64,000 bases of DNA from Kushneria phyllosphaerae (lineage in GTDB: Bacteria; Pseudomonadota; Gammaproteobacteria; Pseudomonadales; Halomonadaceae): NCBI RefSeq assembly GCF_900312995.1, contig NZ_ONZI01000001.1:1116001-1180000 (forward strand). The letters run 5' to 3'. How positions within the stretch are numbered: position 1 is the first letter of the stretch; every line of letters starts with the position of its first letter. This document shows positions 16,521-26,763 of this stretch, piece by piece. The notes beneath the pieces were generated by a model. That model did no database searches and had not been told where the DNA came from. It saw only the letters and a list, made by a program, of their open reading frames with translations. The translations under genes were made by a program, and so were the position numbers.

Positions 16521-18809
16521 ATGAGCGAAGAGATAAAGATCACTGGCAAATGCCCTTTCGCTGGCGACTCGGTGGGCGGTGCGGCCGGCTCCGAGCCGAC
16601 CACCGACCACTGGTGGCCCAATCGCCTCAAGGTAGAGCTGCTGCATCAGGATCCCCGTGAGGCCAATCCCCATGACGAGGACTTCGACTACGCCGAAGCC
16701 TTCAGTCAACTGGATCTGGCCGAGGTCAAAAAGGACATCAAGGCGCTTTTGACCTCATCACAGGACTGGTGGCCGTCGGATTACGGCAACTACGGTCCGC
16801 AGATGATTCGCATGGCGTGGCACTCAGCCGGTACCTATCGCATCGCCGATGGTCGCGGGGGCGCCGGGGAAGCCATGCAGCGCTTCGCCCCGATCAACAG
16901 CTGGTGGGACAACGGCAACGTCGACAAGTCGAGGCGTCTGCTGTGGCCGATCAAGCAGAAATACGGCAACGCCATTTCCTGGGCAGACCTGATCGTGCTC
17001 ACCGGCAACTGCTCGCTCGAGATCATGAACTTTCCGACCTTTGGCTTCGCCGGTGGTCGTATCGATGCCTGGGAGCCGGATAACCTGACCTACTGGGGTC
17101 CGGAATCCTGGTATGGCAAGAAAATCGAGGACGCCCCGCACGGTCCGTTCGAAGGTCATCCGGATCAGATGGTCAATCGCGACCTGCGCTGGACCGGGGA
17201 AGCCGGCGACGATAACTATGACCTCGAAGCGCCGCTGGCAGCATCGAATTCCAATCTGATCTACGTTGACCCGGAAGGCTCGGCCAAAAAGGGGATACCG
17301 GAAGATTCTGCAGCCGATATTCGCATTACCTTCGGCCGCATGGCCATGAATGACGAAGAGACCGTGGCGCTGATCGCCGGCGGTCACGCCTTCGGCAAGT
17401 CCCACGGCATGACGCCGCCGGATCAGATCGGTTTCGCACCCGAAGGCGCGCCGATGGAAGCCCAGGGCCTGGGCTGGCATAACCCGCGCGGCAAGGGCAA
17501 TGCCGAAGACACCATGACCAACGGCATCGAGGGCTCCTGGACGCAGAATCCGATCCAGTGGGATAACAGCTACCTCGAAAACCTGTTCAACTTCGAGTGG
17601 GAGCAGACCCGAAGCCCCGCCGGTGCGCTGCAGTGGACGCCAGTCGACAAAAGCGCGCCGCGTACGCCGGATGCCCACCTTGAAGGCGTCGATCATCCGC
17701 TGATGATGATGACCTCCGACATCGCGCTGAAGGTTGATCCGTCCTATCGCGAAATCTGCGAGAAATTCCTCAACGACTTTGACTACTTCACCGACGCCTT
17801 CTCGCGTGCCTGGTACAAGCTGACCCATCGCGACATGGGTCCGAAAGCGCGCTATCTCGGCCCGGAAGTCCCGCAGGAAGAACTGCTCTGGCAGGACCCG
17901 ATCCCCGCCGTCGACTTTGAACTGGTTGATGCCGGCGACATCGCCGAACTGAAGCGTCGCATTCTCGCAAGCGGCCTGAGCGTCTCTCAGCTGACCGCTG
18001 CGGCCTGGGGCTCAGCCTCGACCTTCCGTACCTCCGACAAGCGCGGCGGTGCCGATGGCGCCCGCATCCGTCTGGCGCCCATGAAGAGCTGGCCGGTCAA
18101 CAATCCGGACGATCTGGCAAAAGTGCTTGGCGTACTGGAAGGCCTCAAGCGTGATTTTGACAGCGCCCAGACCGGCAGCAAGAAGGTCTCGCTGGCCGAT
18201 CTGATCGTGCTGGGCGGCTGCGCCGCGGTTGAAAAGGCCGCCAGCGATGCCGGTGTCACTATCGAGGTGCCCTTTACGCCGGGACGCAATGACGCCACTG
18301 CCGAGCAGACCGACGAGCAGACCTTCCGCTGGCTTGAGCCGGTCTCTGACGGTTTCCGCAACTTCCACCGCGATGACATCAAGTACAACGTCTCGCCGGA
18401 GCAGATCTTTCTGGATCGTGCGGCCCTGCTGGGTCTGTCAGCGCCGGAATGGACCGCGCTGGTGGGTGGCCTGCGTGTGCTCGACGTCAATGCGAAGGGC
18501 GCCTATCAAAAGCACGGTGTCTTCACGGATCGTCCGGGTGTGTTGACCAACGACTTCTTTATCAACCTGACGGCACCCGAGTTTGAGTGGAAAAAGGTCG
18601 ATTCCGAAGGGCTGGAGTTCACGCTCAACGATCGCAAATCAGGCGAGACGAAGTTCAAGGCGACACGTTGCGATCTGATCTTCGGCGCCAACTCCCAGCT
18701 GCGTCAGCTCAGTGAGTTCTACGCCCAGAAGGGCGGTCACGAGAAACTCGTTCGCGACTTCGTGGCGGCCTGGCACAAGGTGATGATGCACGACCGCTTC
18801 GACGTCTAA
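16521..18809 (+). CDS. katG: Catalase-peroxidase KatG
   Basis: This bifunctional haem enzyme (762 aa) removes hydrogen peroxide. The two peroxidase-like halves are present. The N-terminal half has the distal site [11 protein letters not shown] (Arg, Trp, His) and the proximal haem His in [10 protein letters not shown]. The Tyr of the Met-Tyr-Trp adduct lies in [10 protein letters not shown]. The C-terminal half ([23 protein letters not shown]) is the non-haem duplicate. Length and motifs are typical. The ATG at 16521 follows AAGGAAAGGACGG; a longer in-frame start adds 23 atypical residues. A strong terminator follows. Confidence 0.97.
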   Translation: MSEEIKITGKCPFAGDSVGGAAGSEPTTDHWWPNRLKVELLHQDPREANPHDEDFDYAEAFSQLDLAEVKKDIKALLTSSQDWWPSDYGNYGPQMIRMAWHSAGTYRIADGRGGAGEAMQRFAPINSWWDNGNVDKSRRLLWPIKQKYGNAISWADLIVLTGNCSLEIMNFPTFGFAGGRIDAWEPDNLTYWGPESWYGKKIEDAPHGPFEGHPDQMVNRDLRWTGEAGDDNYDLEAPLAASNSNLIYVDPEGSAKKGIPEDSAADIRITFGRMAMNDEETVALIAGGHAFGKSHGMTPPDQIGFAPEGAPMEAQGLGWHNPRGKGNAEDTMTNGIEGSWTQNPIQWDNSYLENLFNFEWEQTRSPAGALQWTPVDKSAPRTPDAHLEGVDHPLMMMTSDIALKVDPSYREICEKFLNDFDYFTDAFSRAWYKLTHRDMGPKARYLGPEVPQEELLWQDPIPAVDFELVDAGDIAELKRRILASGLSVSQLTAAAWGSASTFRTSDKRGGADGARIRLAPMKSWPVNNPDDLAKVLGVLEGLKRDFDSAQTGSKKVSLADLIVLGGCAAVEKAASDAGVTIEVPFTPGRNDATAEQTDEQTFRWLEPVSDGFRNFHRDDIKYNVSPEQIFLDRAALLGLSAPEWTALVGGLRVLDVNAKGAYQKHGVFTDRPGVLTNDFFINLTAPEFEWKKVDSEGLEFTLNDRKSGETKFKATRCDLIFGANSQLRQLSEFYAQKGGHEKLVRDFVAAWHKVMMHDRFDV

Positions 18810-18840
18810 TCGCGCCGTTCAGGCGAGATGAGGTCAAACG

Positions 18841-18872
18841 ACACCCGGCGCCATGGCGCCGGGTGTTTTTTA
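18841..18872 (+). terminator. Rho-independent terminator of katG
   Basis: A perfect 26-bp palindrome (half-site ACACCCGGCGCCA) runs directly into a T-tract, 31 bp after the katG stop. Confidence 0.93.
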
Positions 18873-18995
18873 TGCTGCCATACAGACCGCTTAAAAACGG
18901 CAATAATAAAGGCGCTGCGTTTTTCGCAGGCGCCGTCAGTGGTTCAGATGGTTAAAAAATTACCCGGGGCGATGCCCGAGTCAGGAGAAAACACC

Positions 18996-19700
18996 ATGCA
19001 GATACGCAGTGCTCTTGTTCTGGGCAGTTTTCTGGCCGTGGGCATGATCTGGGGCGGCAGCTATGTGGGCAAGGCCGCCGAGACCTGGCGCGATGCTGGA
19101 CGTAGTGTGACCGTCAAAGGGCTTTCAGAGCGCGAAGTGCCGGCTGATATGGCGCTCTGGCCGCTTCATTATACCGTGACGGCCAACGATCTGGATGCGC
19201 TACAGCATGAGCTGACGGCACAGTCAACGCGTATCAGGGACTTCCTCACGCGCAGCGGATTCGATGCGAGCAGTATCACCGTGACCTCTCCGCAGGTCAC
19301 CGACCGCTTCGCCAACCTTTATGGTGCCGATCGTCCCGATGAGCGCTATCAGGGAGAAGCAACGGTGCTTTTACGCACTCCGAAGGTCGATGGCGTCAAG
19401 CAGGCAATGCCCCGAACGGGAGAGCTGGTCAGTGAGGGCGTGGTGCTTTCGCCCAATTATGATTATCGCACCGAGTTTCTCTTTACCGGGCTTGATGCCC
19501 TGAAGCCCGAAATGATTGGAGAAGCCACGGCAGATGCCCGCAGTGCAGCGCAGCAGTTTGCCCGGGATGCCGACAGCCGTGTAGGCACCATCAAAAACGC
19601 AAGCCAGGGTTATTTTTCGATCGAGGATCTCGACAGCTACACCCCGGACATCAAACGAATACGGGTGGTAACCACGATCGATTACACTCTGGAAAAATGA
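18996..19700 (+). CDS. SIMPL-domain (DUF541) exported protein
   Basis: This 234-aa protein has an N-terminal hydrophobic anchor or signal (SALVLGSFLAVGMIWGG) followed by one SIMPL domain. Typical marks are VTVKGLSEREVPAD at the start of the mature part, the beta-helix pattern ITVTSPQVTDRF, and the terminal DIKRIRVVTTIDYTLE. SIMPL proteins are periplasmic or membrane-associated, form oligomeric shells in known cases, and have been tied to oxidative stress or signalling, but the biochemical role here is unknown. The ATG at 18996 follows CAGGAGAAA. Position after katG may be coincidence because a terminator separates them. Confidence 0.8.
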   Translation: MQIRSALVLGSFLAVGMIWGGSYVGKAAETWRDAGRSVTVKGLSEREVPADMALWPLHYTVTANDLDALQHELTAQSTRIRDFLTRSGFDASSITVTSPQVTDRFANLYGADRPDERYQGEATVLLRTPKVDGVKQAMPRTGELVSEGVVLSPNYDYRTEFLFTGLDALKPEMIGEATADARSAAQQFARDADSRVGTIKNASQGYFSIEDLDSYTPDIKRIRVVTTIDYTLEK

Positions 19701-19873
19701 CGCGGGTCTTTCTGGCATGTCGGGCGGCCACGGCTAATCTTTCGAGACTCAGTGCCTGCCGGATATGTCTGCCCGAAGGGATGACATTAACCTCGCATAC
19801 ATCGTTGTAGTCGCTGCGTGGGCCGCCCACTGCCCGTTTGCTGCCGCAAAGTCAGCTCAAAAAGGCAATGAAA

Positions 19874-19895
19874 GAGCCGCCCGAATGGGCGGCTC
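19874..19895 (-). terminator. Terminator hairpin downstream of sstT
   Basis: A 9-bp stem GAGCCGCCC/GGGCGGCTC with a 4-nt loop, followed on the minus strand by a T-rich run. The 230-bp gap it lies in, between the SIMPL gene and sstT, holds no gene. Confidence 0.65.
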
Positions 19896-19930
19896 GAAAA
19901 GAGATGCACGTGCGACCACGAACCTTGATG

Positions 19931-21181
19931 TCAGGCCGTCTCGTTTGGAGTCTCTGTGTCCAGACGCCGTTGGGCGCCGGGGGAGCGACAGGCCGCGGCG
20001 GTGAAGAGCACGTCGGTCGAGGAGTTGAGCGCGGTCTCCGTGGAGTCCTGCAGCACGCTGATAACAAAGCCAACGGCGACAATCTGCATCGCGACGTCAG
20101 CGGAAATGCCAAACAGGCTCGCCGCCATCGGAATCAGCAGTAGCGAGCCGCCGGCCACGCCGGAAACGCCACAGGCCGCCAGTGCCGAGACCACGCAGAG
20201 CAGAAATGCCGTCAGAAAATCGACGCCGAGACCGAGCGTGTTGGTTGCGGCCAGCGTCATCACGGTAATCGTGATCGCCGCCCCGGACATGTTGATCGTC
20301 GCGCCCAGCGGGATCGACACCGAGTAGGTATCGCGATGCAGGTCGAGACGTTCGCACAGCGCCATGTTGACCGGAATGTTGGCTGCACTGCTGCGGGTGA
20401 AAAAGGCAGTGATGGCGCTGCCCCGCAGGCAGGTAAAGACCAGCGGATAAGGGTTCTTGCGTGTATGGGCGAACACGATCAGCGGATTGGTCACCAGCGC
20501 CACGAACGCCATGCAGCCCAGCAGCACGGCCAGCAGGTGCGCGTAGTTGGCAAGTTCTCCCAGGCCGGTGTCGGCGAGCGTGTTGGCCACAAGCCCGAAG
20601 ATGCCCAGCGGGGCGAAGCGGATGATAAAACGCACCAGTCCCGAGACTGCATTGGACAGATCCCCCAGCGCGGTGCGGGTGGTGTCGCTTGCCTGGCGCA
20701 GCAGCAGCCCCAGACCCACTGCCCAGGCGAGAATGCCGATGAAGTTGGCCTGGACCAGCGCATTGATAGGATTGTCGACGGCGCTAAGCGCAAGGTTGCG
20801 CAATACCTCGATGATATCGGAAGGCGGCGCGCCGTCGGCCGGCGGGGCATCGATCGCCAGCGTTGTCGGAAAGGCGAAGCTCGCCACGACCGCTACAAGC
20901 GCGGCGACCAGGGTGCCGACCAGATAGAGCCCGAGCACGCCGTGGACCTGCGTCGGCCGTCCGCGCTGATGCGCGGCGATCGCCGCCATGACCAGCACGA
21001 AGACCAGAATCGGCGCGATCGCCTTCAGGGCGTTGATAAAAAGATCACCGAGTATGGCAAGGGACTTCGCGATGCCTGGCGCCCAGAAGGCCAGCAGCGT
21101 GCCGGCGACGATGCCTATCAGGATCTGCGGAATCAGCCCCAGGCGGGGCAGGGATGAACGACGATCGGAACGGGCGGACAT
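19931..21181 (-). CDS. sstT: Serine/threonine:sodium symporter SstT
   Basis: This inner-membrane sodium:amino-acid symporter of the DAACS family (416 aa) imports serine and threonine. The start at 21181 (MSARSDRR) gives the length of E. coli SstT and has AAGAGAG upstream; the longer frame to 21334 adds 51 arginine-rich residues that do not fit. Family marks are [34 protein letters not shown] (the serine-rich re-entrant loop), [16 protein letters not shown] (NMxG sodium-site motif) and [22 protein letters not shown] at the C-terminus. No partner genes are nearby. Confidence 0.92.
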   Translation of the reverse strand: MSARSDRRSSLPRLGLIPQILIGIVAGTLLAFWAPGIAKSLAILGDLFINALKAIAPILVFVLVMAAIAAHQRGRPTQVHGVLGLYLVGTLVAALVAVVASFAFPTTLAIDAPPADGAPPSDIIEVLRNLALSAVDNPINALVQANFIGILAWAVGLGLLLRQASDTTRTALGDLSNAVSGLVRFIIRFAPLGIFGLVANTLADTGLGELANYAHLLAVLLGCMAFVALVTNPLIVFAHTRKNPYPLVFTCLRGSAITAFFTRSSAANIPVNMALCERLDLHRDTYSVSIPLGATINMSGAAITITVMTLAATNTLGLGVDFLTAFLLCVVSALAACGVSGVAGGSLLLIPMAASLFGISADVAMQIVAVGFVISVLQDSTETALNSSTDVLFTAAACRSPGAQRRLDTETPNETA

Positions 21182-21409
21182 GGAGCTCTCTTGTAGGCCG
21201 AGACGTGGGAGGCACAAGCGTGACCGCGGGCGCCAGGGAAATCTCGGAGCGTCCGCGAAACGGCGCATTCTAGCACCGCCATGCCGGCCATACGCCATCG
21301 CTTCTGTCAGCGGCTTTAGTGGTATGGCCATCAAACGCTCGGCGCGCTCAACGGGTCGACATGGGGCGGGCGTCGTATGACGCCACTGTTTGCTGTCGCC
21401 CGGACAGCG

Positions 21410-21847
21410 CTATTTTTTCGTTGACCAGGTGCGCCCGCCCGGCGGGTTGGCGTCGCCGTCCTCACAGGTCATGCCGGAGCTTGAGTAGCTGCGCGAGCCG
21501 TCATTATGGCGGCAGACATTGGCATCGCCTTCGCTGACGCCATCATAGCCGTTGAGCCGGTAGCTGTCGGGCACGTAGTTGCTGCGCCAGTGTTCAAGCT
21601 GTTCGGGCGGCAGGATGACGCCCACGTCCACATCGCGAACGGGGTTGAAACGCTGCGGGTCGCGAATGCCAAAGGGCGGGTGGCGGGGGGGAAGCGGAGG
21701 GCGATAATCGAGATTGGGCCCGCGGCGATCAAGAATCACCGACTCTGCGGCCATCGCCGTGAGAGAGGTGCCTGCAAGCGTCACGAGGGTGACAAGACAT
21801 GCCAGAAAACAGCCCGGTACGGCGGGCTTCATTGATCGGCGCTGCAT
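21410..21847 (-). CDS. Small secreted protein of unknown function
   Basis: I do not recognise this 145-aa protein. It begins with a Sec-type signal (basic start, hydrophobic CFLACLVTLVTLAGTSL, cleavage about TAMA-AES). The mature part is hydrophilic and proline-rich at first (PPLPPRHPPFG). It then carries DVDVGVILPPEQLEHWRSNY and ends with two cysteines (NVCRHNDGSRS, GMTCEDGDAN) that could form a disulfide in the periplasm. The start could also be 15 bases further in (MKPAVPG). It lies alone between dedA and sstT on the same strand. Confidence 0.65.
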   Translation of the reverse strand: MQRRSMKPAVPGCFLACLVTLVTLAGTSLTAMAAESVILDRRGPNLDYRPPLPPRHPPFGIRDPQRFNPVRDVDVGVILPPEQLEHWRSNYVPDSYRLNGYDGVSEGDANVCRHNDGSRSYSSSGMTCEDGDANPPGGRTWSTKK

Positions 21848-21945
21848 GGCGTCTCTCCATGTACCTGACCCGCAAGGGAGCGGGCCTGAATGGCTCTATC
21901 GGCGCGACGGGCGCGTTCTGAAGCCTTGCTGGAATATAGCGTGTT

Positions 21946-22557
21946 TCAGGCGCGCCGGCGCAGCAGACGAATGGCAATCGGCAGCGCCGTGATCACCGCC
22001 ACGCCCAGAATGATCACTTCCAGATGGTCGCGCAGCAACGGCACATTGCCCAGGAAATAGCCCAGCGAGACCAGAATACCGGTCCAGAGCAGCGCGCCCA
22101 GCAGGCTAAAGCCGGTAAAGACGGCCCAGGGCATGTGACCAATGCCGGCCACGAACGGGGCAAAGGTGCGCACCAGCGGTACAAATCGCGCCAGCATGAC
22201 CATCTTGCCGCCGTGATGGGCGTAAAAGGCCTCCGTTTTGGCCAGATGCTCCCGGCGCAGCCAGCGCGACTGCTCGTTGAAAAGCCTGGTGCCGTAGAGC
22301 CGCCCGATCCAGTAGTTGAGGTTGTCGCCGGCCAGCGCTGCGGTGGCAATGACCGCGCCTGCCATCCAGGGGTCCAGATGGCCGCTGCCGGCAATGGCGC
22401 CGGTGATGAACAGCAGCGAGTCGCCGGGCAGAAACGGCATGATGATCAGCCCGGTCTCACAGAAGATGACCGCAAACACCAGGCCGTAAACCCACACGCC
22501 GTGATGCTCGACCAGGGTCGTGAGATGCTGATCCAGATGCAGAACAAAATCGAGCAA
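21946..22557 (-). CDS. DedA-family membrane protein
   Basis: This polytopic inner-membrane protein (203 aa) belongs to the DedA/SNARE-associated family of putative flippases or proton-linked transporters needed for envelope homeostasis. Family marks are FCETGLIIMPFLPGDSLLF near the N-terminus, the conserved GDNLNYWIGR, and FARFVP-type MLARFVPLVRTFAPFVAG with the essential arginines. The start is placed at TTG 22557, preceded by CAGGGGC on the minus strand, which gives the usual N-terminus LLDFVLHLDQHL. The longer frame to 22899 adds 114 arginine- and proline-rich residues unlike any DedA. Confidence 0.88.
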   Translation of the reverse strand: MLDFVLHLDQHLTTLVEHHGVWVYGLVFAVIFCETGLIIMPFLPGDSLLFITGAIAGSGHLDPWMAGAVIATAALAGDNLNYWIGRLYGTRLFNEQSRWLRREHLAKTEAFYAHHGGKMVMLARFVPLVRTFAPFVAGIGHMPWAVFTGFSLLGALLWTGILVSLGYFLGNVPLLRDHLEVIILGVAVITALPIAIRLLRRRA

Positions 22558-22709
22558 GGCCGCTGCCCCTGAGGATGAATGGCGGCCAATACTGCGCCCG
22601 GCCCGTGGCAAAAGGCAATGATCGCCTGTGGCGTGCGTCCAGGTCACACTAAAGGCCTTCGCGACACGCCTGGTCGTGATGCTGTCGATGTCCTGTCTGT
22701 GAGGTTGTC

Positions 22710-24875
22710 TTGTTCGACGACGATGTGAATGCCCTGTGCCAGTGGCGCCAGACCCTGACGACCGCCCGCCATCGCGGGCTTTTGTGGCTGTCCGGTCCGA
22801 CAGAGGTCGTGCGCGCGCGCGCCGAGGCCCTGCTTGAGGCGCTGGCCCTGACGGAGATCCTGTGGGTGGGGTCCCCCGTCTCCGGTGCGATTCAAACACC
22901 GGTCGAGCATCTGATGATGAAAAAGGCCCGAACTCGGCTCGGCACCGAGCAGGGCGCGGTGGTGTTTGACGCTGTCAACGGCTTCGACCCGGATGCCTTT
23001 GGTGCGCTGGCCGGCACCGTGCGCGCCGGCGGGCTGTTGATCCTGCTGACCCCTGAACACTGGGGCGCGGTGCCGGACCCCGACTACGCGCGCCTGGCCG
23101 ATCACCCCGTTGAGTGGCCGTCGCTCACCTCGCGCTATCTGGCCCGGCTGGCGCGGTTGCTGGGCAGGGATGCCGGGGTGGCCCGTTGGGCCGATGACAA
23201 GCCGCTGATGTTGCCGGCGGCCGGGAGGACTGCGCTGGCAGCGCCGGTGGCGGTTGAGGATGCCGACTGCCTGAGCCCGGATCAGGCCCGGGCGGTGGCG
23301 GCCATCACGCGGCTGCGTCGGCGCCGCCCGCTGGTGCTGACGGCCGATCGCGGTCGTGGCAAGAGTGCCGCCCTGGGCATCGGCGCGGCGCGGCGCCTTG
23401 TTCAGGGGGATACGCGCATTCTGATCACCGCCCCGCGCCTGGCCAGCGTGGCGCCGGTGTTTGAACGTCTTGCCGAGCTGTTGCCGGACGGCGTTCTAAA
23501 GAATCAGCGGTTTGTCTGGCAGGGCCGCGAGGTGTGTTTTGTCGCCCCTGATCAGCTGGCGGCCCATCTTGATCACTGGGGCGGTGATGGTAGCGTGCTG
23601 CTGGTGGATGAGGCCGCGGCGCTGCCGGCAGCACTGCTTCACGAGGCGCTCGAGCATTTCCCGCGCGTGGTCTTTGCCACCACCGTACATGGCTACGAGG
23701 GCAGCGGCCGCGGCTTTGCCCTGCGCTTTCGCGCCCGGCTGGACCGGCACACGCCGCAGTGGAAGGCAATGAGACTTGAGGCGCCCGTGCGCTGGGCGGC
23801 TGAAGATCCACTGGAGCAGAGCGTGACCCGACTGCTGGCGCTGGCCGTCGATGCGCCGGTTGATGACGACGCGCAGGGAAGCCCTTATCACCATCGCCTC
23901 GATCGAGACATGCTGGCCCATGATGAGCCACGCCTTGAGGCGCTGTTCGCGCTGCTGGTGCAGGCGCACTACCGCACCTCTCCGGCGGATCTTCGCACCC
24001 TGCTGGATGGCCCGAATATCGGTATCGAAACGCTTGAGAGCGCGCCGATCGCCGGCGAGGGCCGGCTGCTGGCAGTGGCGGTGACGGTTGATGAAGGCGG
24101 GTTTGACGAGCAACTTTCCGAGCGGATTGCCCGCGGCGAGCGTCGTCCGCGTGGCCACCTGATGGCGCAGTCGCTGGCGCTGCATGGCGGCGTGGTTGAA
24201 ACCGCCATCCACCGGCTGCGACGTATCATGCGTCTGGCGGTGCTTCCCGGATGCCAGCATCAAGGGCTGGGCCGACAGCTGGTCGAGAGGGTAATCGACG
24301 GGGCGCGCAATGATGATGTGTCGCTTCTGGGCGCGAGTTTCGGCGCCGAGCCCGGACTCATGGCCTTCTGGCAGCGCTGCGGACTGGCCTGCGTGCGCCT
24401 TGGGCTGCATCCGGAGACCTCGACCGGCGAGTACCCGGTGATGATGAGCCGACCCCTTGATGAGCGCGGTACGGCGCTACAGGATCTTTTGAGCGAGGCC
24501 CTGCGTGAGCAGCTGCCGGGGCTGCTGGCCTTTGAGCTGTCACACCTGTCGCCTGCGGTAGTGGCGCAAACGCTGCTGGATCAGGCGGTGATTGCCCCCG
24601 GCTCGCCGCAGAGTGCCCAGGCACAGCTGGAACGGCTGGCGCTGGGGCAGGCGCCCTGGGTGCCGAGCCGGCGCGCGCTGGCCTGGCGGGTACATCAGGC
24701 CCTTCGGGAACGCCCCGAGTCAGACTTCCCCCCTGAGCTGATCACCCTGTGTGGCATGCTGTGGCAGGGGCGCTCGATGGCCTGGCTGGCCCATCGCGAA
24801 GGGTTGACCGGCAGTGCGCAGGCGATGGACTGGGTGCGTTGGCAGGCGCGCGTGCTGCTTGAGGCGCGGCCCTGA
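22710..24875 (+). CDS. tmcA: tRNA(Met) cytidine acetyltransferase TmcA
   Basis: This 721-aa enzyme uses ATP and acetyl-CoA to form N4-acetylcytidine at the wobble position of elongator tRNA-Met. It has an N-terminal DUF1726-like domain and a RecA-type helicase core with Walker A TADRGRGKSAALG near 210 and Walker B LLVDEAAALP. A GNAT acetyltransferase domain follows with LPGCQHQGLGRQLVERV near 515, then the C-terminal tRNA-binding region. The best start is a TTG (22710) preceded by GAGG; no ATG fits the family N-terminus. It is divergent from dedA. Confidence 0.93.
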   Translation: MFDDDVNALCQWRQTLTTARHRGLLWLSGPTEVVRARAEALLEALALTEILWVGSPVSGAIQTPVEHLMMKKARTRLGTEQGAVVFDAVNGFDPDAFGALAGTVRAGGLLILLTPEHWGAVPDPDYARLADHPVEWPSLTSRYLARLARLLGRDAGVARWADDKPLMLPAAGRTALAAPVAVEDADCLSPDQARAVAAITRLRRRRPLVLTADRGRGKSAALGIGAARRLVQGDTRILITAPRLASVAPVFERLAELLPDGVLKNQRFVWQGREVCFVAPDQLAAHLDHWGGDGSVLLVDEAAALPAALLHEALEHFPRVVFATTVHGYEGSGRGFALRFRARLDRHTPQWKAMRLEAPVRWAAEDPLEQSVTRLLALAVDAPVDDDAQGSPYHHRLDRDMLAHDEPRLEALFALLVQAHYRTSPADLRTLLDGPNIGIETLESAPIAGEGRLLAVAVTVDEGGFDEQLSERIARGERRPRGHLMAQSLALHGGVVETAIHRLRRIMRLAVLPGCQHQGLGRQLVERVIDGARNDDVSLLGASFGAEPGLMAFWQRCGLACVRLGLHPETSTGEYPVMMSRPLDERGTALQDLLSEALREQLPGLLAFELSHLSPAVVAQTLLDQAVIAPGSPQSAQAQLERLALGQAPWVPSRRALAWRVHQALRERPESDFPPELITLCGMLWQGRSMAWLAHREGLTGSAQAMDWVRWQARVLLEARP

Positions 24876-24966
24876 GCGCACCCGACGCGGGCAGGGCTGA
24901 AGGGATACGGCGAATGGCGTATTCTTGAGGACAGCCATCGAGTCATACCCCATTGGGAGAGTCTGC

Positions 24967-26421
24967 GTGAACGAACATCTGGATACACTGGAACCCACTT
25001 ATCTGTGGCGCCACTTTCGTACCTTCTGTGAAGTGCCGCGCCCGTCGGGCAGGGAAGAAGCGCTGGCCAAACGGCTGGAAGCCTGGGCAAGCGAGAAGGG
25101 GTTTGAACACGAGCGTGACGACGCCGGCAATCTGTTGATTCGCAAGGCTGCCACGCCCGGTCATGAAAACCGCCCGGGCGTTGTGCTGCAGGGCCATCTG
25201 GACATGGTGTCTCAGGCGGCCCCCGGCGTGACCCATGACTTTGATCGTGATTCGATCGCCACCGAAATCCGCGATGGCTGGCTTTATGCCCGTGGCACCA
25301 CACTGGGGGCGGATAACGGCGTGGGCGCCTGCGCAGCACTCGCCATTCTCGAAGAAGAGGGACTCACCCACGGCCCGCTCGAGGCGCTGATGACCGTCGA
25401 GGAAGAGGCCTCGCTGGTGGGTGCCATCAACCTGAAGCCGGGCTGGCTCAAGGGCAAGTATCTGCTGAATCTGGACTCTGAAGACGAGGGCCAGGTCTAC
25501 ATCGGCTGCGCCGGCGGCGCCTCGGTGCGCACGAAGGCGACCCTGCCGGAGGCACCCATTGAGGCGTCCATGGAGACGCTTGTTATTGGCGTGCACGGCC
25601 TGAAGGGCGGCCATTCCGGGCTTGATATTCATCTGGGTCTGGGCAACGCCAACCGGCTGCTGTCGCGTCTGCTGCACCGGCTCTGCGAGCACGGTCTGCG
25701 GCTGGTTGATTACGACGGCGGCACCATGGGCAATGCCATCACGCGCGAAGCGCGCGCCACGGTAGCGTTTCCGGCCCGGCAGCACGATCAGGTCATGGCC
25801 GACATCGAGCGCTATCAGGCCATCTATCGCGAGGAGTTGGCAGGGCTCGATGATGGCGTCGCCATCAGCACGGAATCCGCCTCGGCCGAGCGCGCGCTGT
25901 CCAGTGAAGACACCTATCGCCTGATGGGGCTGATGCACGGTCTGCCCTACGGCGTGGCCGGCATGAGCCGTTCGGCGCCGGGCGTGGTCGAAACTTCCAA
26001 CAATCAGGGCATCGTGCGGCTCAGGGACAGCACCTTCTCGATCCAGCTGATGGTGCGTTCGCTGCGTGATTCGACCCGCGATGAGCTGGTGGCCCGCATT
26101 GCGACCCTGATGCGCCTGACCGGTTTCGAACCGGCGATCAATGAAGGCTATCCGGGCTGGACGCCCGAGCCGGAGTCCGAGCTGTTGGGGCGCTTTGAGC
26201 GTGTCCACGAGCGCGTCACCGGTGACGCCCCCGAGGTGCGGGTCATTCATGCCGGGCTCGAGTGCGGTCTGATTGGCTCGAAAAATCCGGGCATGCAGAT
26301 GATCTCCTTCGGACCCACCATTCGCGGTGCCCATACGCCGGATGAGCGCGTGGAACTCGGCGCAGTAGAAAACTTCTACGGCGTGCTGCGAGCCATGGTC
26401 GAGGATCTGGCGCGCGCCTGA
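24967..26421 (+). CDS. pepD: Aminoacyl-histidine dipeptidase PepD
   Basis: This cytosolic M20-family metallopeptidase (484 aa) cleaves Xaa-His and other dipeptides. Dinuclear zinc-site motifs are visible: LQGHLDMV, TLGADNGVGA, MTVEEEASLVGA, and HAGLECGLIG late in the protein. The lid/dimerisation domain lies between them (VIGVHGLKGGHSGLDIH). The start is GTG at 24967 with CATTGGGAGAG upstream, which gives the length of E. coli PepD; the ATG at 24925 adds 14 residues without a ribosome site. It ends before a clear terminator. Confidence 0.93.
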   Translation: MNEHLDTLEPTYLWRHFRTFCEVPRPSGREEALAKRLEAWASEKGFEHERDDAGNLLIRKAATPGHENRPGVVLQGHLDMVSQAAPGVTHDFDRDSIATEIRDGWLYARGTTLGADNGVGACAALAILEEEGLTHGPLEALMTVEEEASLVGAINLKPGWLKGKYLLNLDSEDEGQVYIGCAGGASVRTKATLPEAPIEASMETLVIGVHGLKGGHSGLDIHLGLGNANRLLSRLLHRLCEHGLRLVDYDGGTMGNAITREARATVAFPARQHDQVMADIERYQAIYREELAGLDDGVAISTESASAERALSSEDTYRLMGLMHGLPYGVAGMSRSAPGVVETSNNQGIVRLRDSTFSIQLMVRSLRDSTRDELVARIATLMRLTGFEPAINEGYPGWTPEPESELLGRFERVHERVTGDAPEVRVIHAGLECGLIGSKNPGMQMISFGPTIRGAHTPDERVELGAVENFYGVLRAMVEDLARA

Positions 26422-26475
26422 TGCCTCATGGCCTGAACGTCCTCATATAGACCCCGCCCCTCTCGGGCGTGCTGG

Positions 26476-26505
26476 CGCCCGGACCTCATGTGTCCGGGCG
26501 TTTTT
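26476..26505 (+). terminator. Rho-independent terminator of pepD
   Basis: CGCCCGGAC pairs with GTCCGGGCG across a 7-nt loop and is followed by TTTTT. Confidence 0.9.
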
Positions 26506-26657
26506 ACATCCGGATATTTTTGTGTCCGGGTATGTCACGTCTGACGTCTCTCTCCGTTGTCTCTGAAACACCGCCGCCCTGTCTGCCTTTCAGGGCGTGG
26601 TGACGCTTTGATGTCATTTCGTCACGCAAACCCTGCAAAGCACACGCAATGTCAAAA

Positions 26658-26699
26658 TTGAGTGATTGTTTTTAACATATGATATTGATTATCATTCCC
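26658..26699 (+). promoter_or_regulatory. Fur-box promoter of the siderophore locus
   Basis: A -35 TTGAGT (26658-26663), a 17-bp spacer and a -10 GATATT (26681-26686) precede the receptor gene. A 19-mer, GATATTGATTATCATTCCC at 26681-26699, agrees with the Fur consensus GATAATGATAATCATTATC at 15 of 19 positions and overlaps the -10. Iron-loaded Fur would therefore block transcription. Confidence 0.8.
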
Positions 26700-26763
26700 G
26701 AACTTAAAACTGATCACAAACAAACTGTTAACCCCCATAACCGATGATCAGCAGGGAACCATC

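Larger units (their letters stand above)
26422..26763. other. 342-bp intergenic region between pepD and the siderophore receptor
   Basis: It contains the pepD terminator (26476-26505) and, at the right end, an AT-rich promoter with a Fur box (26658-26699). Nothing else was recognised in the middle part, and no small ORF is convincing. Confidence 0.75.

Noticed and set aside
22558..22899. Longer N-terminus for the DedA protein
   Set aside because: The added 114 residues are arginine/proline-rich, unlike DedA proteins, and would cross into the start of tmcA.
24943..26334. Long minus-strand ORF of 463 codons opposite pepD
   Set aside because: It mirrors pepD codon structure, has no family motif and no ribosome site. 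GC-rich genes often leave the opposite strand open.
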